A DNA stretch of 64,000 nt from CAVYXA01 sp963846775. Its GTDB lineage: Bacteria; Verrucomicrobiota; Verrucomicrobiia; Chthoniobacterales; UBA10450. A model generated the notes under the pieces. That model saw only the letters and a list, made by a program, of their open reading frames with translations. It was not told the origin of the DNA and did not search any database. Each line of letters starts with the position of its first letter. Position 1 is the first letter of the stretch. Shown here in pieces: positions 24,441-32,358 of this stretch. The stretch covers positions 496,001-560,000 of the forward strand of contig CAWJXB010000006.1 of the NCBI GenBank assembly GCA_963846775.1, in the 5' to 3' direction. The translations under genes were made by a program, and so were the position numbers.

Positions 24441-25580
24441 TTATTTTTTCTCGATTAGATCGGCGAACTGCTGGAAGAAATAGGACGCGTCGTGTGGGCC
24501 CGGCGCGGCCTCCGGATGATATTGCACACTGAAGATCGGCAATTCTTTGTGCCGCATTCCTTCGACCGTGCCATCATTGAGATTGACGTGCGTGACTTCG
24601 ATTTCCTTCGGCAAGGAATCCGGATCGACAGCGAACCCATGATTTTGCGCGGTGATCGCCACTCTGCCGCTGCGTAAGTCTTTCACCGGCTGGTTCGCGC
24701 CGCGGTGGCCGAATTTCAGTTTGAATGTCGATCCTCCGAAAGCGAAGCCGAGCACTTGATGGCCGAGACAGACTCCAAAGATGGGTTTCCGGCCCATCAA
24801 GTCGTGCACGGTTTTGTGCGCATACGCCAGCGCCGCCGGATCACCTGGACCATTCGAGAGAAAGATTCCGTCGGGATTCATGGTCAGCGCTTTCTCGGCG
24901 GGGGTCGATGCTGGCACCACCGTGACCGCAAAACGTTTCTGGCGCAGCAGCCGAAGAATATTTTCCTTGATCCCGTAATCGTAAGCCACAATGCGGAACC
25001 GAATCGGCGGCAGTTTGGGCTTGTTTCCGCCGTTGCCGTTCATGATCGACCACGGCTCGCTCAATTTGTCCTCCGGGTCCCATTGATAGACTTCGCTCGT
25101 AGTGACTTCGCGGACATAATCCATTCCAATCACGCCCTCGCCTTCGACGGCGCGCCGCGTCGCTTCTTCGGGCGAAATTTCTTCAGTGGTCAAACACGCT
25201 TTCATTGCCCCACGAGTTCGCAGGTGCCGCGTCAACGCGCGCGTATCGATGCCTTGAACGCCGGGGATATTCCAGTTGCGCAAATACTCATCGAGCGACA
25301 TCTCGGAGCGCCAGTTGCTCGGGACCTTGCTCAGCTCTTCGATGATGAAACCACGCACGTGCGGTGAGCGGCTTTCCTGGTCGAGCGAATTCGTCCCGTA
25401 ATTGCCGATCAGCGGATACGTCATCGCCACCATCTGGCCGCGATATGACGGGTCGGTCAGCACTTCCTGATAACCGGTCATCGCAGTATTAAAACAAACT
25501 TCGCCGACCCGCGTGCCGGTGGCGCCAAATGATTCGCCCTGGAAAAATCGACCGTCTTCGAGAGCGAGAGTTGCCTTCAT
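24441..25580 (-). CDS. carA: Carbamoyl-phosphate synthase small subunit
   Basis: 379 residues from the ATG at 25580 (MKATLALEDGRFF); the longer frame begins in a heptamer repeat and is rejected. This glutaminase subunit supplies ammonia to CarB for carbamoyl phosphate used in pyrimidine and arginine synthesis. N-terminal domain: GEVCFNTAMTGYQEVLTDPS and GNYGTNSLDQES. The class I glutamine amidotransferase domain follows (~190-375), with VAYDYGIKENILR, LSNGPGDPAAL, the catalytic Cys in FGVCLGHQVLG and His/Glu in VQYHPEAAPGPHD. carB is not in the window. It is the first gene before recJ. Confidence 0.96.
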   Translation of the reverse strand: MKATLALEDGRFFQGESFGATGTRVGEVCFNTAMTGYQEVLTDPSYRGQMVAMTYPLIGNYGTNSLDQESRSPHVRGFIIEELSKVPSNWRSEMSLDEYLRNWNIPGVQGIDTRALTRHLRTRGAMKACLTTEEISPEEATRRAVEGEGVIGMDYVREVTTSEVYQWDPEDKLSEPWSIMNGNGGNKPKLPPIRFRIVAYDYGIKENILRLLRQKRFAVTVVPASTPAEKALTMNPDGIFLSNGPGDPAALAYAHKTVHDLMGRKPIFGVCLGHQVLGFAFGGSTFKLKFGHRGANQPVKDLRSGRVAITAQNHGFAVDPDSLPKEIEVTHVNLNDGTVEGMRHKELPIFSVQYHPEAAPGPHDASYFFQQFADLIEKK

Positions 25581-25597
25581 CAGATTAAAACGCCCCA

Positions 25598-25625
25598 CGT
25601 TCAACGCTCAACCCTCAACGCTCAA
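25598..25625. repeat. Heptamer repeat block upstream of carA
   Basis: Four units in phase: CGTTCAA, CGCTCAA, CCCTCAA and CGCTCAA. Similar CAACGCT-type units recur near 25689 and 25975 and at 56159-56193. Confidence 0.75.
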
Positions 25626-25669
25626 CTAAAAATGATTCCGAAGTGAAGCGTTGGATGTTGGATTGCCTG

Positions 25670-25689
25670 CTCGCGAAAGCTTTCGGAGT
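25670..25689. repeat. Second copy of the dispersed palindromic 20-mer
   Basis: Identical over 20 bases to 1490-1509, with the palindromic core CGAAAGCTTTCG. It lies between carA and the 6S RNA terminator, flanked by heptamer-type repeats. Confidence 0.65.
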
Positions 25690-25710
25690 TGAGCGTTGGG
25701 AGTTTGCCGA

Positions 25711-25745
25711 AACGAAAAACCCGGATCGAAACCTCGATCCGGGTT
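25711..25745 (-). terminator. Strong rho-independent terminator after the 6S RNA
   Basis: A perfect 12-bp stem, AACCCGGATCGA (25718-25729) and TCGATCCGGGTT (25734-25745), with a four-base loop. On the minus strand it is followed by GTTTTTCGTTT. It lies eight to ten bases beyond the predicted 3' end of the RNA gene at 25754-25936. Confidence 0.85.
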
Positions 25746-25753
25746 CTTGAAAA

Positions 25754-25936
25754 TTTTACCCCACAAATGCCGTTTAGGTAGAATCTCCCGTTCCCTTTCG
25801 GTAACGGTGGATGACCGTCATCGCAGAATCTGACTTCCAATGAAGGCATGTCATTCTCCGCGGCAACCAAGCCTCCTAATTGCGTCAACTATCGGTTCGG
25901 GGATGTTACCTCAATCTCGTACATCGCAGGGTAAAT
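25754..25936 (-). ncRNA. ssrS: Probable 6S RNA
   Basis: A ~183-nt non-coding stretch with 6S RNA architecture on the minus strand. The closing stem pairs TTTACCC near the 5' end with GGGTAAA near the 3' end and continues with GATGT/GCATT-type pairs. The 5' side of the central bubble has CCCCGAACCGATA, close to the CCCCTGAGCCGATA of enterobacterial 6S. The 3' side of the bubble has a small hairpin CCGTTACC-GAAA-GGGAACGG. The apical rod pairs GGTTGCCG with CGGTCATCC and ends in CTTC-ATTG-GAAG. A strong terminator follows at once. 6S RNA binds the sigma-70 holoenzyme as an open-promoter mimic. It lies downstream of pheT. Confidence 0.68.
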
Positions 25937-26019
25937 TCGGAAAGCCGTCGGTCGAGAGTTGAGAGAAAAGCACTGGTTTCCTTCCCAACCCTCAACGAAC
26001 GGCTCTCGCTCTCAAAGAA

Positions 26020-28344
26020 CTACTCGCGCAACTCCGCGCCGAGTTCGCGCTGCAATCGCTCGCGAATCTTCGCGTGCGCCGCAGTCACTTCCTCATTAGT
26101 CAGTGTGCGATTTCGATCGCGATATGTCAATGAATATGCGAGCGATTTTCGTGCCGGGCCGATCTCGCTGCCCGCGAACAAGTCAAATAATTCCACCCTA
26201 TCGAGTAACGGTTCCAGCACGCTGTGAATCACGCGCTCGATTTCTTCGTGTGAAATGTTTTCCGGCACAATCAGTGCGATGTCGCGCCTGATCGCGGGAA
26301 ATCTCTCGATTTCGCGAAACCGCGTCGCCAGTGCGCGTGCGTTCAAAAGCAGATCTGCGTGCAACTCGGCCACGAAGACCCCGCCGGGAGCGGAGGCTCC
26401 GGCGGTTGAGACTTGTCCGCCAAAACCAATCATCTGCTCGCCCGAGTAAACTTCGACCGCGAGCGCAAAATCGGGATAGTTCGCTTTGCGAAACGCCACA
26501 TTTGGAACGACAGCGTTCAGCGCGCCCTTCAGATCGAACAGATCCAGACTTCGTTTACCTTGCCAGCGCCAGGCGGCTTGGACTGAGGAGCTGCCCCAAA
26601 GCAGAACTGCCAGATGGCGTTCTTCTTTCCCGGACGGCGGAATAAACGCACGACCGATTTCAAAGATGGCCACGCTTTCCGCCCCGCCGCGAACATTTCG
26701 TTCGAGAACTCCAAGCAAGCCACTGATCAAACTGGGCCGAAGCGCAACGTGTTCTTCGCTCAAGGGATTGCGCAGAGCGATCGCGTTGTCGCTGAAAGCG
26801 GGAGCGTTTCTCGGAATCAGTTTCGATGTGCGCGTTTCCGAAAGTCCACGCCAAACCAGCTGCTTGCGCATGGCCGCTTCCAAATCATATTCGCGGTCGG
26901 CATTGCTCGATGGTGTAAACCGGCTGCGATCGGTGCCGGCAATTTTCTGCACCCCAAAGGCGCGAATGACTTCTTCGATCAGATCGACATCCCGCCGCAA
27001 ATCCCGCCGATAACTCGGAATTTTCCAAATTGTCCCTTGGTTCTTGTTCTTGCTCAGACCAAATCGCCCCAAAATTTCATCGACAGTTTTCGGCTCGATT
27101 TGAATCCCGAGCAGTTGATCGCACTTTTCATAACAGAGTGAAACGTCGGCGGGATTGGGCGGCAGCTCACCCGCAGCCGCGATCTCTTTCGCGGGAGTTC
27201 CGCCGGCGATTTGCCGAATCAGCTCGGTTGCACGCTGCGAGGCGGGCGCGACCATCTCCGGATCGACCCCGCGCTCGAAGCGATAGCTCGCATCGCTCGG
27301 CAGGTTCAAATTTCGCGCTGTGCGACGAACGCTCGAGGGCAAAAAGTACGCACTCTCCAACAAGATGTTTTTCGTGGACTCGGTCACGCCGGTTTCTTCG
27401 CCCCCCATTACGCCGGCAATGCCCACGGCGCGTTTATCGTCGGCCACGACGAGATTTTCCGAACAAAGCGCGTAAGTCTTTCCATCTAACGCGAGAAACT
27501 TCTCGCCATCCCGGGCGAGCCGGACGTTGATCCCGCCTTTCAATTTGTCGGCGTCAAACGCATGCGTTGGCTGCCCGAACTCGGCCATGACGAAATTTGA
27601 GACATCGACAATGTTATTGATCGAGCGCATCCCGACGCTCTCGATCTTCGCCCGCAGCCAATGCGGGCTCGGTCCAACTTTCACATTCTCAATCCTGCGC
27701 GCGGAAAAAAATGGGCATTCGCGTGGCGCAACGATTTTCACGCCCGACGCTGTAGCGTCCGCTGTCCTCAGCGGACTTGGGACGCGCAGTTCTTTTCCAG
27801 TCAGCGCGGCAATCTCGCGCGCCAATCCAAAGTGGCTTAACAAATCGCCGCGATTCGGTGTGATCTCGACATCGAGAATGGTGTCGGCTGGAAAAAGATC
27901 GACAATTGGCGCGCCGATTCTGGCATCGGGCGACAAAATCAAAAGGCCGGACGCATCATCGCCGAGCCCAAGCTCGATTGGGCTGCACAGCATTCCTTCG
28001 CTTTCAACCCCGCGCAGTTTGCTCTGGCGGATTTCGGTTCCGTTAGGCAATTTCGCTCCGGGCAAAGCAAGCGGGACTTTGTCGCCCACGTGGTAGTTTT
28101 TCGCGCCGCAAACGACCTGCCGTTTTGCGCCGCTACCGTCATCGACTTCGCACACGCTGAGACGATCCGCATTCGGATGCGGCGAGGATGCGGTGACCTG
28201 AGCGATGACAACATTGTCGATCTTCGCGCCTCGTTGCTCGACGTCTTCAATCTCGACGCCGGCGAGCGTGAGCAACTCGGTCAGCGCATCCACGCTCTTC
28301 GGGAGATCGACAAACTCGCGCAGCCAATTAACCGAGAATTTCAT
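26020..28344 (-). CDS. pheT: Phenylalanyl-tRNA synthetase beta subunit
   Basis: 774 residues from the ATG at 28344, overlapping the pheS stop (ATGA); the longer frame from 28551 is antisense pheS and rejected. Domains: N-terminal MKFSVNWLREFVDLP, the tRNA-binding EMAP-like domain (~40-150: VVIAQVTASSPHPNADRLSVC), B3/B4 (~205-370, DVSNFVMAEFGQPTHAFD), B5 (~400-470), the synthetase-like core and the C-terminal FDX-ACB anticodon domain (~685-774, FPAIRRDIALIVPENISHEE). Two perfect or near-perfect palindromes lie within the gene (27757-27776 and 26381-26405) and encode short extra segments (SPLRTADATASG and STAGASAPGG). Confidence 0.96.
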   Translation of the reverse strand: MKFSVNWLREFVDLPKSVDALTELLTLAGVEIEDVEQRGAKIDNVVIAQVTASSPHPNADRLSVCEVDDGSGAKRQVVCGAKNYHVGDKVPLALPGAKLPNGTEIRQSKLRGVESEGMLCSPIELGLGDDASGLLILSPDARIGAPIVDLFPADTILDVEITPNRGDLLSHFGLAREIAALTGKELRVPSPLRTADATASGVKIVAPRECPFFSARRIENVKVGPSPHWLRAKIESVGMRSINNIVDVSNFVMAEFGQPTHAFDADKLKGGINVRLARDGEKFLALDGKTYALCSENLVVADDKRAVGIAGVMGGEETGVTESTKNILLESAYFLPSSVRRTARNLNLPSDASYRFERGVDPEMVAPASQRATELIRQIAGGTPAKEIAAAGELPPNPADVSLCYEKCDQLLGIQIEPKTVDEILGRFGLSKNKNQGTIWKIPSYRRDLRRDVDLIEEVIRAFGVQKIAGTDRSRFTPSSNADREYDLEAAMRKQLVWRGLSETRTSKLIPRNAPAFSDNAIALRNPLSEEHVALRPSLISGLLGVLERNVRGGAESVAIFEIGRAFIPPSGKEERHLAVLLWGSSSVQAAWRWQGKRSLDLFDLKGALNAVVPNVAFRKANYPDFALAVEVYSGEQMIGFGGQVSTAGASAPGGVFVAELHADLLLNARALATRFREIERFPAIRRDIALIVPENISHEEIERVIHSVLEPLLDRVELFDLFAGSEIGPARKSLAYSLTYRDRNRTLTNEEVTAAHAKIRERLQRELGAELRE
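26381..26405. repeat. REP-like palindrome in frame in pheT
   Basis: Arms CCGCCGG (26381-26387) and CCGGCGG (26399-26405), extended inwards by GAGC/GCTC with one bulge. It encodes AGASAPGG in the C-terminal third of PheT. Confidence 0.6.
27757..27776. repeat. Perfect hairpin palindrome in frame in pheT
   Basis: GTCCGCTG (27757-27764) and CAGCGGAC (27769-27776) with loop TCCT. It encodes part of LRTADATAS, just before the B3/B4 region KIVAPRECPFF. Confidence 0.6.
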
Positions 28345-29354
28345 GCGAATTGGCGGAGAAAGCGCAGATCGTTTTGCGCGAAAAGCCGGATATCGGGGAT
28401 GCCGAACAAAATCATGGCGAGCCGGTCCATCCCGAGGCCGAAAGCGTAGCCGGTCCATTTCTCCGGATCGTAGGCATCGTCGCGGCGCGCCTGGTTTACT
28501 TCCTCGAAAACCGCCGGGTGCACCATACCGGAGCCAGCGATTTCGATCCATTGTTCGCCGCTCTTGAGCGCGCGCGATTTCACGTCGATCTCGAAACTCG
28601 GTTCGGTGAAGGGAAAATAGTGCGGACGAAATCGCACCGCGGTATCAGCGCCGAGAAGTTCGTGGAAGAAAAATTCGAGGGCGCCTTTCAAATCGGCGAC
28701 GGTGACGTTTTCATCGACGTAGAGTCCTTCGATCTGGTGGAATTGTGCGCTGTGGGTCGCATCCACTTCGTCGCGTCGATAGGCAGCGCCCGGCGCGATC
28801 ACGCGGATCGGCGGCGGCGCGGATTCCATGGTACGGATTTGAACGGTCGAAGTGTGCGTGCGCAAGAGGCGGCCATCCGGGAGATAAAACGTGTCCTGCT
28901 CGTTCCGCGCGGGATGATCGGGCGGCGTGTTGAGCGCGTCGAAGCAATGCCATTCCGTTTCGATGTCCGGGCCGTCCGCGAGCGCGAATCCCATGCGGCG
29001 AAAAATGCCGATCGCCCGATCGAGCATTTGCGTAAGCGGATGCAAACTGCCGATCTGGTGCGGCGTGCCCGGCAACGAGATGTCAATGTTGGCCAGCGCT
29101 TCGCTCTCGTTTTGCGCACGAAACTTTGCCGCGCGTTCTTCGAGCGCAGCGGTCACCCCGTTGCGCGCCTCGTTCAGCAATTTGCCAACAATCGGCCGCT
29201 CCTCTTTCCCGAGCGACTTCATTTGCTCGCCCCAGGCAGAGATGCTGCCGCTCTTGCCGAGGTATTTCACCCGCGTGGCTTCGACCGCTTTTTCGTCCGG
29301 CGCGCCGGCGATCTCACGCAAAGCTTCGTCGCGAAGTTGTTCGAGGGGGTGCAT
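28341..29354 (-). CDS. pheS: Phenylalanyl-tRNA synthetase alpha subunit
   Basis: 337 residues from the ATG at 29354 (MHPLEQLRDEAL); an upstream TTG frame starts within an 8-bp repeat and is unlikely. The N-terminal coiled coil (~1-90) contains EATRVKYLGKSGSISAWGEQ. The class II catalytic core has motif 1 near HPLTQMLDRAIGIFRRMGF, GPDIETEWHCFDALNTPPDH, motif 2 APGAAYRRDEVDATHSAQFH and motif 3 GYAFGLGMDRLAMILFGI. It charges tRNA(Phe) as an (alpha-beta)2 tetramer with PheT. Its place after rplT preserves the common rplT-pheS-pheT order. Confidence 0.96.
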   Translation of the reverse strand: MHPLEQLRDEALREIAGAPDEKAVEATRVKYLGKSGSISAWGEQMKSLGKEERPIVGKLLNEARNGVTAALEERAAKFRAQNESEALANIDISLPGTPHQIGSLHPLTQMLDRAIGIFRRMGFALADGPDIETEWHCFDALNTPPDHPARNEQDTFYLPDGRLLRTHTSTVQIRTMESAPPPIRVIAPGAAYRRDEVDATHSAQFHQIEGLYVDENVTVADLKGALEFFFHELLGADTAVRFRPHYFPFTEPSFEIDVKSRALKSGEQWIEIAGSGMVHPAVFEEVNQARRDDAYDPEKWTGYAFGLGMDRLAMILFGIPDIRLFAQNDLRFLRQFA

Positions 29355-29393
29355 GGGCAAGGTTAAAAAGTTAAAAAGGGAAAGCTCTGTCCC

Positions 29394-29425
29394 ATTCAAC
29401 TATTCAACTATTCAACCTTTTAACT
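29394..29425. repeat. Octamer repeat block between rplT and pheS
   Basis: Four octamers in phase: ATTCAACT, ATTCAACT, ATTCAACC and TTTTAACT. A shorter complementary run (GGTTAAAAAGTTAAAAAGGG) lies at 29361-29380, so the two could pair. Confidence 0.7.
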
Positions 29426-29431
29426 GTTACG

Positions 29432-29815
29432 TCACGCCGCCTTCGTCGACTTTGCTTTCTTGTCCAGCGCAGCTTTCGCTTGATCGACGATTGATTTGAA
29501 CGCCTCGTCGTCGGTCACCGCGAGATCGGCGAGAATTTTCCGATCGAGACCAATGCCGGCAGCCTTGAGTCCTTCCGCGAAGCGCGAGTAGGTCAGGCCG
29601 TTCGCGCGCGCGGCCGCGTTGAGCCGCTGAATCCAGAGATAGCGGAAAGTGCGTTTGCGGGTTTTGCGATCGCGATAGGCCCAATACTGGGCTTTCATGG
29701 TCGCGTCCTTGGCGTAACGGAAAAGTTTGGACCGGCGTCCGCGATAGCCTTTGGCTTTCGCGAGAACGCGTTTGCGTCGCGCCCGGCTGGCCGGGGCATT
29801 AGTGGCTCTTGGCAT
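29432..29815 (-). CDS. rplT: 50S ribosomal protein L20
   Basis: A 127-residue L20 with the basic N-terminal arm (MPRATNAPASRARRKRVLAK), AKGYRGRRSKLFRYAKDATM and WIQRLNAAARANGLTYSRF. The C-terminus is slightly longer and Lys/Ala-rich (AKAALDKKAKSTKAA). L20 is an early 23S rRNA assembly protein. In most bacteria infC and rpmI precede it, but neither is found in the next 1.5 kb upstream. A hairpin just before the start (29824-29843) may serve in autoregulation. Confidence 0.97.
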   Translation of the reverse strand: MPRATNAPASRARRKRVLAKAKGYRGRRSKLFRYAKDATMKAQYWAYRDRKTRKRTFRYLWIQRLNAAARANGLTYSRFAEGLKAAGIGLDRKILADLAVTDDEAFKSIVDQAKAALDKKAKSTKAA

Positions 29816-29823
29816 TTTGTTTT

Positions 29824-29843
29824 GCCCCGAAATCCTTCGGGGC
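29824..29843 (-). promoter_or_regulatory. Hairpin holding the rplT ribosome-binding region
   Basis: GCCCCGAA (29824-29831) and TTCGGGGC (29836-29843) form a perfect 8-bp stem ending nine bases before the rplT ATG. On the mRNA the only near SD-like bases (AAGGAT) lie at the stem top and loop. L20 represses its own mRNA in E. coli and Bacillus. Regulation here is inferred, and the hairpin could equally be an upstream terminator. Confidence 0.4.
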
Positions 29844-30023
29844 TCCTCGTTCAGCGAGCTGTTGTTTCATTATCGAACTTCCCGACCTCGCACGCTGATT
29901 CGTCCCGCGAAAACGGAACAGATGGGAAGACGAATTATGAGCGAGGAAGGTAGATGATTGGGGCAAAATGACAACCGATTTTAGCCGAATCGACAACCGC
30001 CAGATCGACCGTTAACCTGTGGG

Positions 30024-30209
30024 GTGAACTCGCCCGCGCCAGGTCAGCCGCAGACAGTGCCGAAAGCTGCGATCGTTGCCGCGGTGATGATCGTTGTGCT
30101 TCTCGCGCTGGTTTCGCTTTTTGCCAACATCCAGCGGGCGCGACGTAACCAGATCGAGACGACGATCATCACTCCGGCCAATCCGAGTCCTGCGTCAACC
30201 CCAAGATAG
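30024..30209 (+). CDS. Small single-span membrane protein
   Basis: A 61-residue frame with a GTG start at 30024. It has a Pro/Gln-rich N-terminus (NSPAPGQPQTVPK), one transmembrane helix (AAIVAAVMIVVLLALVSLFA, residues 15-34), a basic segment (RARRNQ) and a Thr/Pro/Ser-rich tail. The positively charged residues after the helix suggest an N-out topology. No family is recognised. It stands alone, divergent from rplT. Evidence is limited to a clean membrane-protein pattern and no competing frame. Confidence 0.5.
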   Translation: MNSPAPGQPQTVPKAAIVAAVMIVVLLALVSLFANIQRARRNQIETTIITPANPSPASTPR

Positions 30210-30345
30210 TTTACGCTGTTTACCGCTGAAATGAGTCGCGCTTTCAACGCCAAATATTTGCGGTTATTCAGATCTGGGGCGGTGCCTCAGGCTTCAACAT
30301 GAATGCCGCGCCTTTAGCGCTAAGCACATGCAACCCAGATGGGTG

Positions 30346-30729
30346 CTAGCCCTTCCCGAAAAGAATGTTCTCGACGCCACGGAGAACTTCTTCGATCCGC
30401 ACCGGTGCCGCGAAGAAACTGTATCCGCTCAGAATCCCGCCGGACAGCATCTGACTTTCCGGCTTCAGGCTGCTCAGATGCACCACCGGGGTGTGCTTCA
30501 GAACGGCATCGGCGTGTATTTGGCGCTCCAGCACCTGGCCATCCGGACTAGTGGGCAGGGCGTCGAGCAGAATCAGGTCAGGTCGAAAACCGCGCGCGGT
30601 CTGCAGGGCGGCGCGATCGTCGTGTTCTTCCTGAACCAGATACTTACCCGCCCGCTCCAGTGCTTGCCGGACCAGCCGGCTAATTCCCGGTTCATGATCG
30701 ACGAGCAGAATTTTCTTGGGGAATTTCAT
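30346..30729 (-). CDS. Stand-alone receiver-domain protein, partly degenerate
   Basis: 127 residues from the ATG at 30729. It is a CheY-like fold from end to end: KILLVDHEPGISRLVRQALE, PDLILLDALPTSPDG with the phospho-acceptor Asp (~52), TPVVHLSSLKP with the conserved Ser, and GYSFFAAPVRIEEVL. One of the two acidic N-terminal residues is His (VDHE rather than VDDE), and the usually invariant Lys before Pro is Ala (FFAAP rather than FxxKP). Phosphorylation or signalling may therefore be altered. There is no output domain and no neighbouring kinase. A second receiver protein is at 61476. Confidence 0.8.
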   Translation of the reverse strand: MKFPKKILLVDHEPGISRLVRQALERAGKYLVQEEHDDRAALQTARGFRPDLILLDALPTSPDGQVLERQIHADAVLKHTPVVHLSSLKPESQMLSGGILSGYSFFAAPVRIEEVLRGVENILFGKG

Positions 30730-30896
30730 CGTGCTTAGTTCGTTCTCCACCGGAGCATCGCATGTGCCGTACGCGTCCTGACGTTGAACACTGGGGAGAG
30801 CCCGGGCGACACGGTTTTGCCCACCGCTCTCAGGAATAGGAGCGCTTTTCGCTAGCGAACTCGATGGGAGCCGCTTCTACTCAAGACTTTTGTCGA

Positions 30897-31409
30897 TCAT
30901 TGCGGCGGCGGCTCGGGCATCGTCTTGATCCCAACCCGCGCGAGATACTCATCCGCCTGCAACAGATCGTCATCCGCGCGCTCGATAATCTTCAATAGAT
31001 TGTCCATCGAAGAAACCTCTTCGAGCTGCTCGGTCAGAAACCATTGCAGAAAATTAATCGTGATATAGTCGTTCTGTTTTCGCGCCAGCTCGACCAGGCC
31101 GTTGATCTGTTGCGTGACGTGTATCTCCTGGTCAAGCGAGAGCTTCACCGCATCGCGCGCGGTTTTGAATTTCGCTTTGGGCGCGTCGATGGCCGGGATC
31201 ACTACCCGCCCGCCCGCATCGACCACGTACTTGATGAACCGCAAGGCGTGGCCCTTCTCTTCTTCCGCCTGCTGAAAGAAATGCTGCGAAAGTTGCGGCA
31301 ACGCCTCGCTGGCGAAATGCGCCCCGATCGCATAATACTGCAGCTCCGCGCTGAACTCGTATCCGATTTGCTCGTTGATCGCATCGATCACTTTTTGACT
31401 CGTTAACAT
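30897..31409 (-). CDS. Bacterial non-haem ferritin
   Basis: A 170-residue four-helix-bundle ferritin of the FtnA type. Ferroxidase ligands fit: Glu in NEQIGYEFSAELQYY (residue ~18), Glu and His in QQAEEEKGHALRF (~51 and 54), a Glu in LDQEIHVTQQ (~95), and Gln/Glu in FLTEQLEEVSSMDN. It oxidises and stores iron as a 24-mer in the cytoplasm. The C-terminus (GIKTMPEPPPQ) is a short proline tail. It is monocistronic, divergent from the M50 protease gene, and no Fur box was recognised. Confidence 0.94.
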   Translation of the reverse strand: MLTSQKVIDAINEQIGYEFSAELQYYAIGAHFASEALPQLSQHFFQQAEEEKGHALRFIKYVVDAGGRVVIPAIDAPKAKFKTARDAVKLSLDQEIHVTQQINGLVELARKQNDYITINFLQWFLTEQLEEVSSMDNLLKIIERADDDLLQADEYLARVGIKTMPEPPPQ

Positions 31410-31488
31410 GGCTACAGACTAGCCCGATTTCACCAGATGCAAGCGTAGCGTTTGCAAATTTTCATTCGATGATCGAGTAACGCTGCCT

Positions 31489-32349
31489 GTGGAATCTCAG
31501 CCAGAGATCACCTCGCCGGAACGCGAAACATTTTCGACACGGGCGAAGAAAATGCTCGGACCGATTGGCGTCGTGCTTGTTCTGATCGCGAAGTTTTTTG
31601 CGAAGCTGAAGTTTGCGATCATTCCGCTGCTCAAGTTTCTGCCTCTGCTCCTGAAATCTGGCGGGACGATGTTGCTGATGATCTGGGTTTACACCCGGCT
31701 TTGGGGATGGAAGTTCGCGGTCGGATTCGCTTTTCTGTTGCTCGTCCACGAGTGCGGCCACCTCGTCGTGGCAAAGAAGTTTGGGCTGAACGTTGGCGCA
31801 CCGATCTTTATTCCGTTCATGGGCGCGTTCATCGCGCTCAAGGAAGCGCCACGAAACGCCTGGATGGAAGCGTGCGTCGGAATCGGCGGGCCGATTCTGG
31901 GCACGATTGGGGCCCTTCTGTGCAATTCGATAGGAGAACTGACTGCTGCTCCAATTTTTTTCGCGCTCGCCTGGTTCGGTTATTTTCTGAATCTGTTCAA
32001 TCTAACACCGGTGGGAATGCTTGATGGCGGACGGATTGTGACCGCCTTGTCGCGCTGGCTTTGGCTGCCGGGCTTTGTTATCCTTCTCTGGTTTGGCTGG
32101 AAATATCCGAACTTCGTCGTTTGGTTGATGATCTTTCTTTCGGTGCCGCGCATCTATTCCCTGTTTCGAAAACGCACCGAGGAAGAGCGCCGGTACTTTG
32201 AAGTTACGCGTTCGCAGCGATGGACGATGTCGATCCTGTACTTCGGGCTAATTGCGGCCTTGCTTTTCGGGATGCATGTCGCGCAGGACGACCTGGACAA
32301 GTACGGCGTCCCCGCGCATAACAAAGGGCGCCATATCCTAGTTCAATAG
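31489..32349 (+). CDS. M50 family (site-2-like) zinc metalloprotease
   Basis: A 286-residue polytopic protein with a GTG start at 31489. It carries the HExxH-type zinc motif in a membrane helix (FAFLLLVHECGHLVVAKKFG, ~80-99) and the third-ligand motif FNLTPVGMLDGGRIVTAL (~165-182), as in intramembrane site-2 proteases. There is no PDZ domain, so it belongs to the compact SpoIVFB/YwhC-like group. Hydrophobic segments are near 24-44, 48-70, 75-95, 115-140, 145-165, 185-205 and 245-262. The likely role is regulated intramembrane proteolysis; the substrate is unknown. Confidence 0.88.
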   Translation: MESQPEITSPERETFSTRAKKMLGPIGVVLVLIAKFFAKLKFAIIPLLKFLPLLLKSGGTMLLMIWVYTRLWGWKFAVGFAFLLLVHECGHLVVAKKFGLNVGAPIFIPFMGAFIALKEAPRNAWMEACVGIGGPILGTIGALLCNSIGELTAAPIFFALAWFGYFLNLFNLTPVGMLDGGRIVTALSRWLWLPGFVILLWFGWKYPNFVVWLMIFLSVPRIYSLFRKRTEEERRYFEVTRSQRWTMSILYFGLIAALLFGMHVAQDDLDKYGVPAHNKGRHILVQ

Positions 32350-32358
32350 CGGCCTACC

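Noticed and set aside
28345..29366. A long plus-strand frame opposite pheS
   Set aside because: It is the antisense shadow of pheS, whose motifs are unmistakable.
29816..31400. Search for rpmI and infC upstream of rplT
   Set aside because: No frame on the minus strand resembles L35 or IF3; the genes there are a small membrane protein, a receiver and a ferritin.
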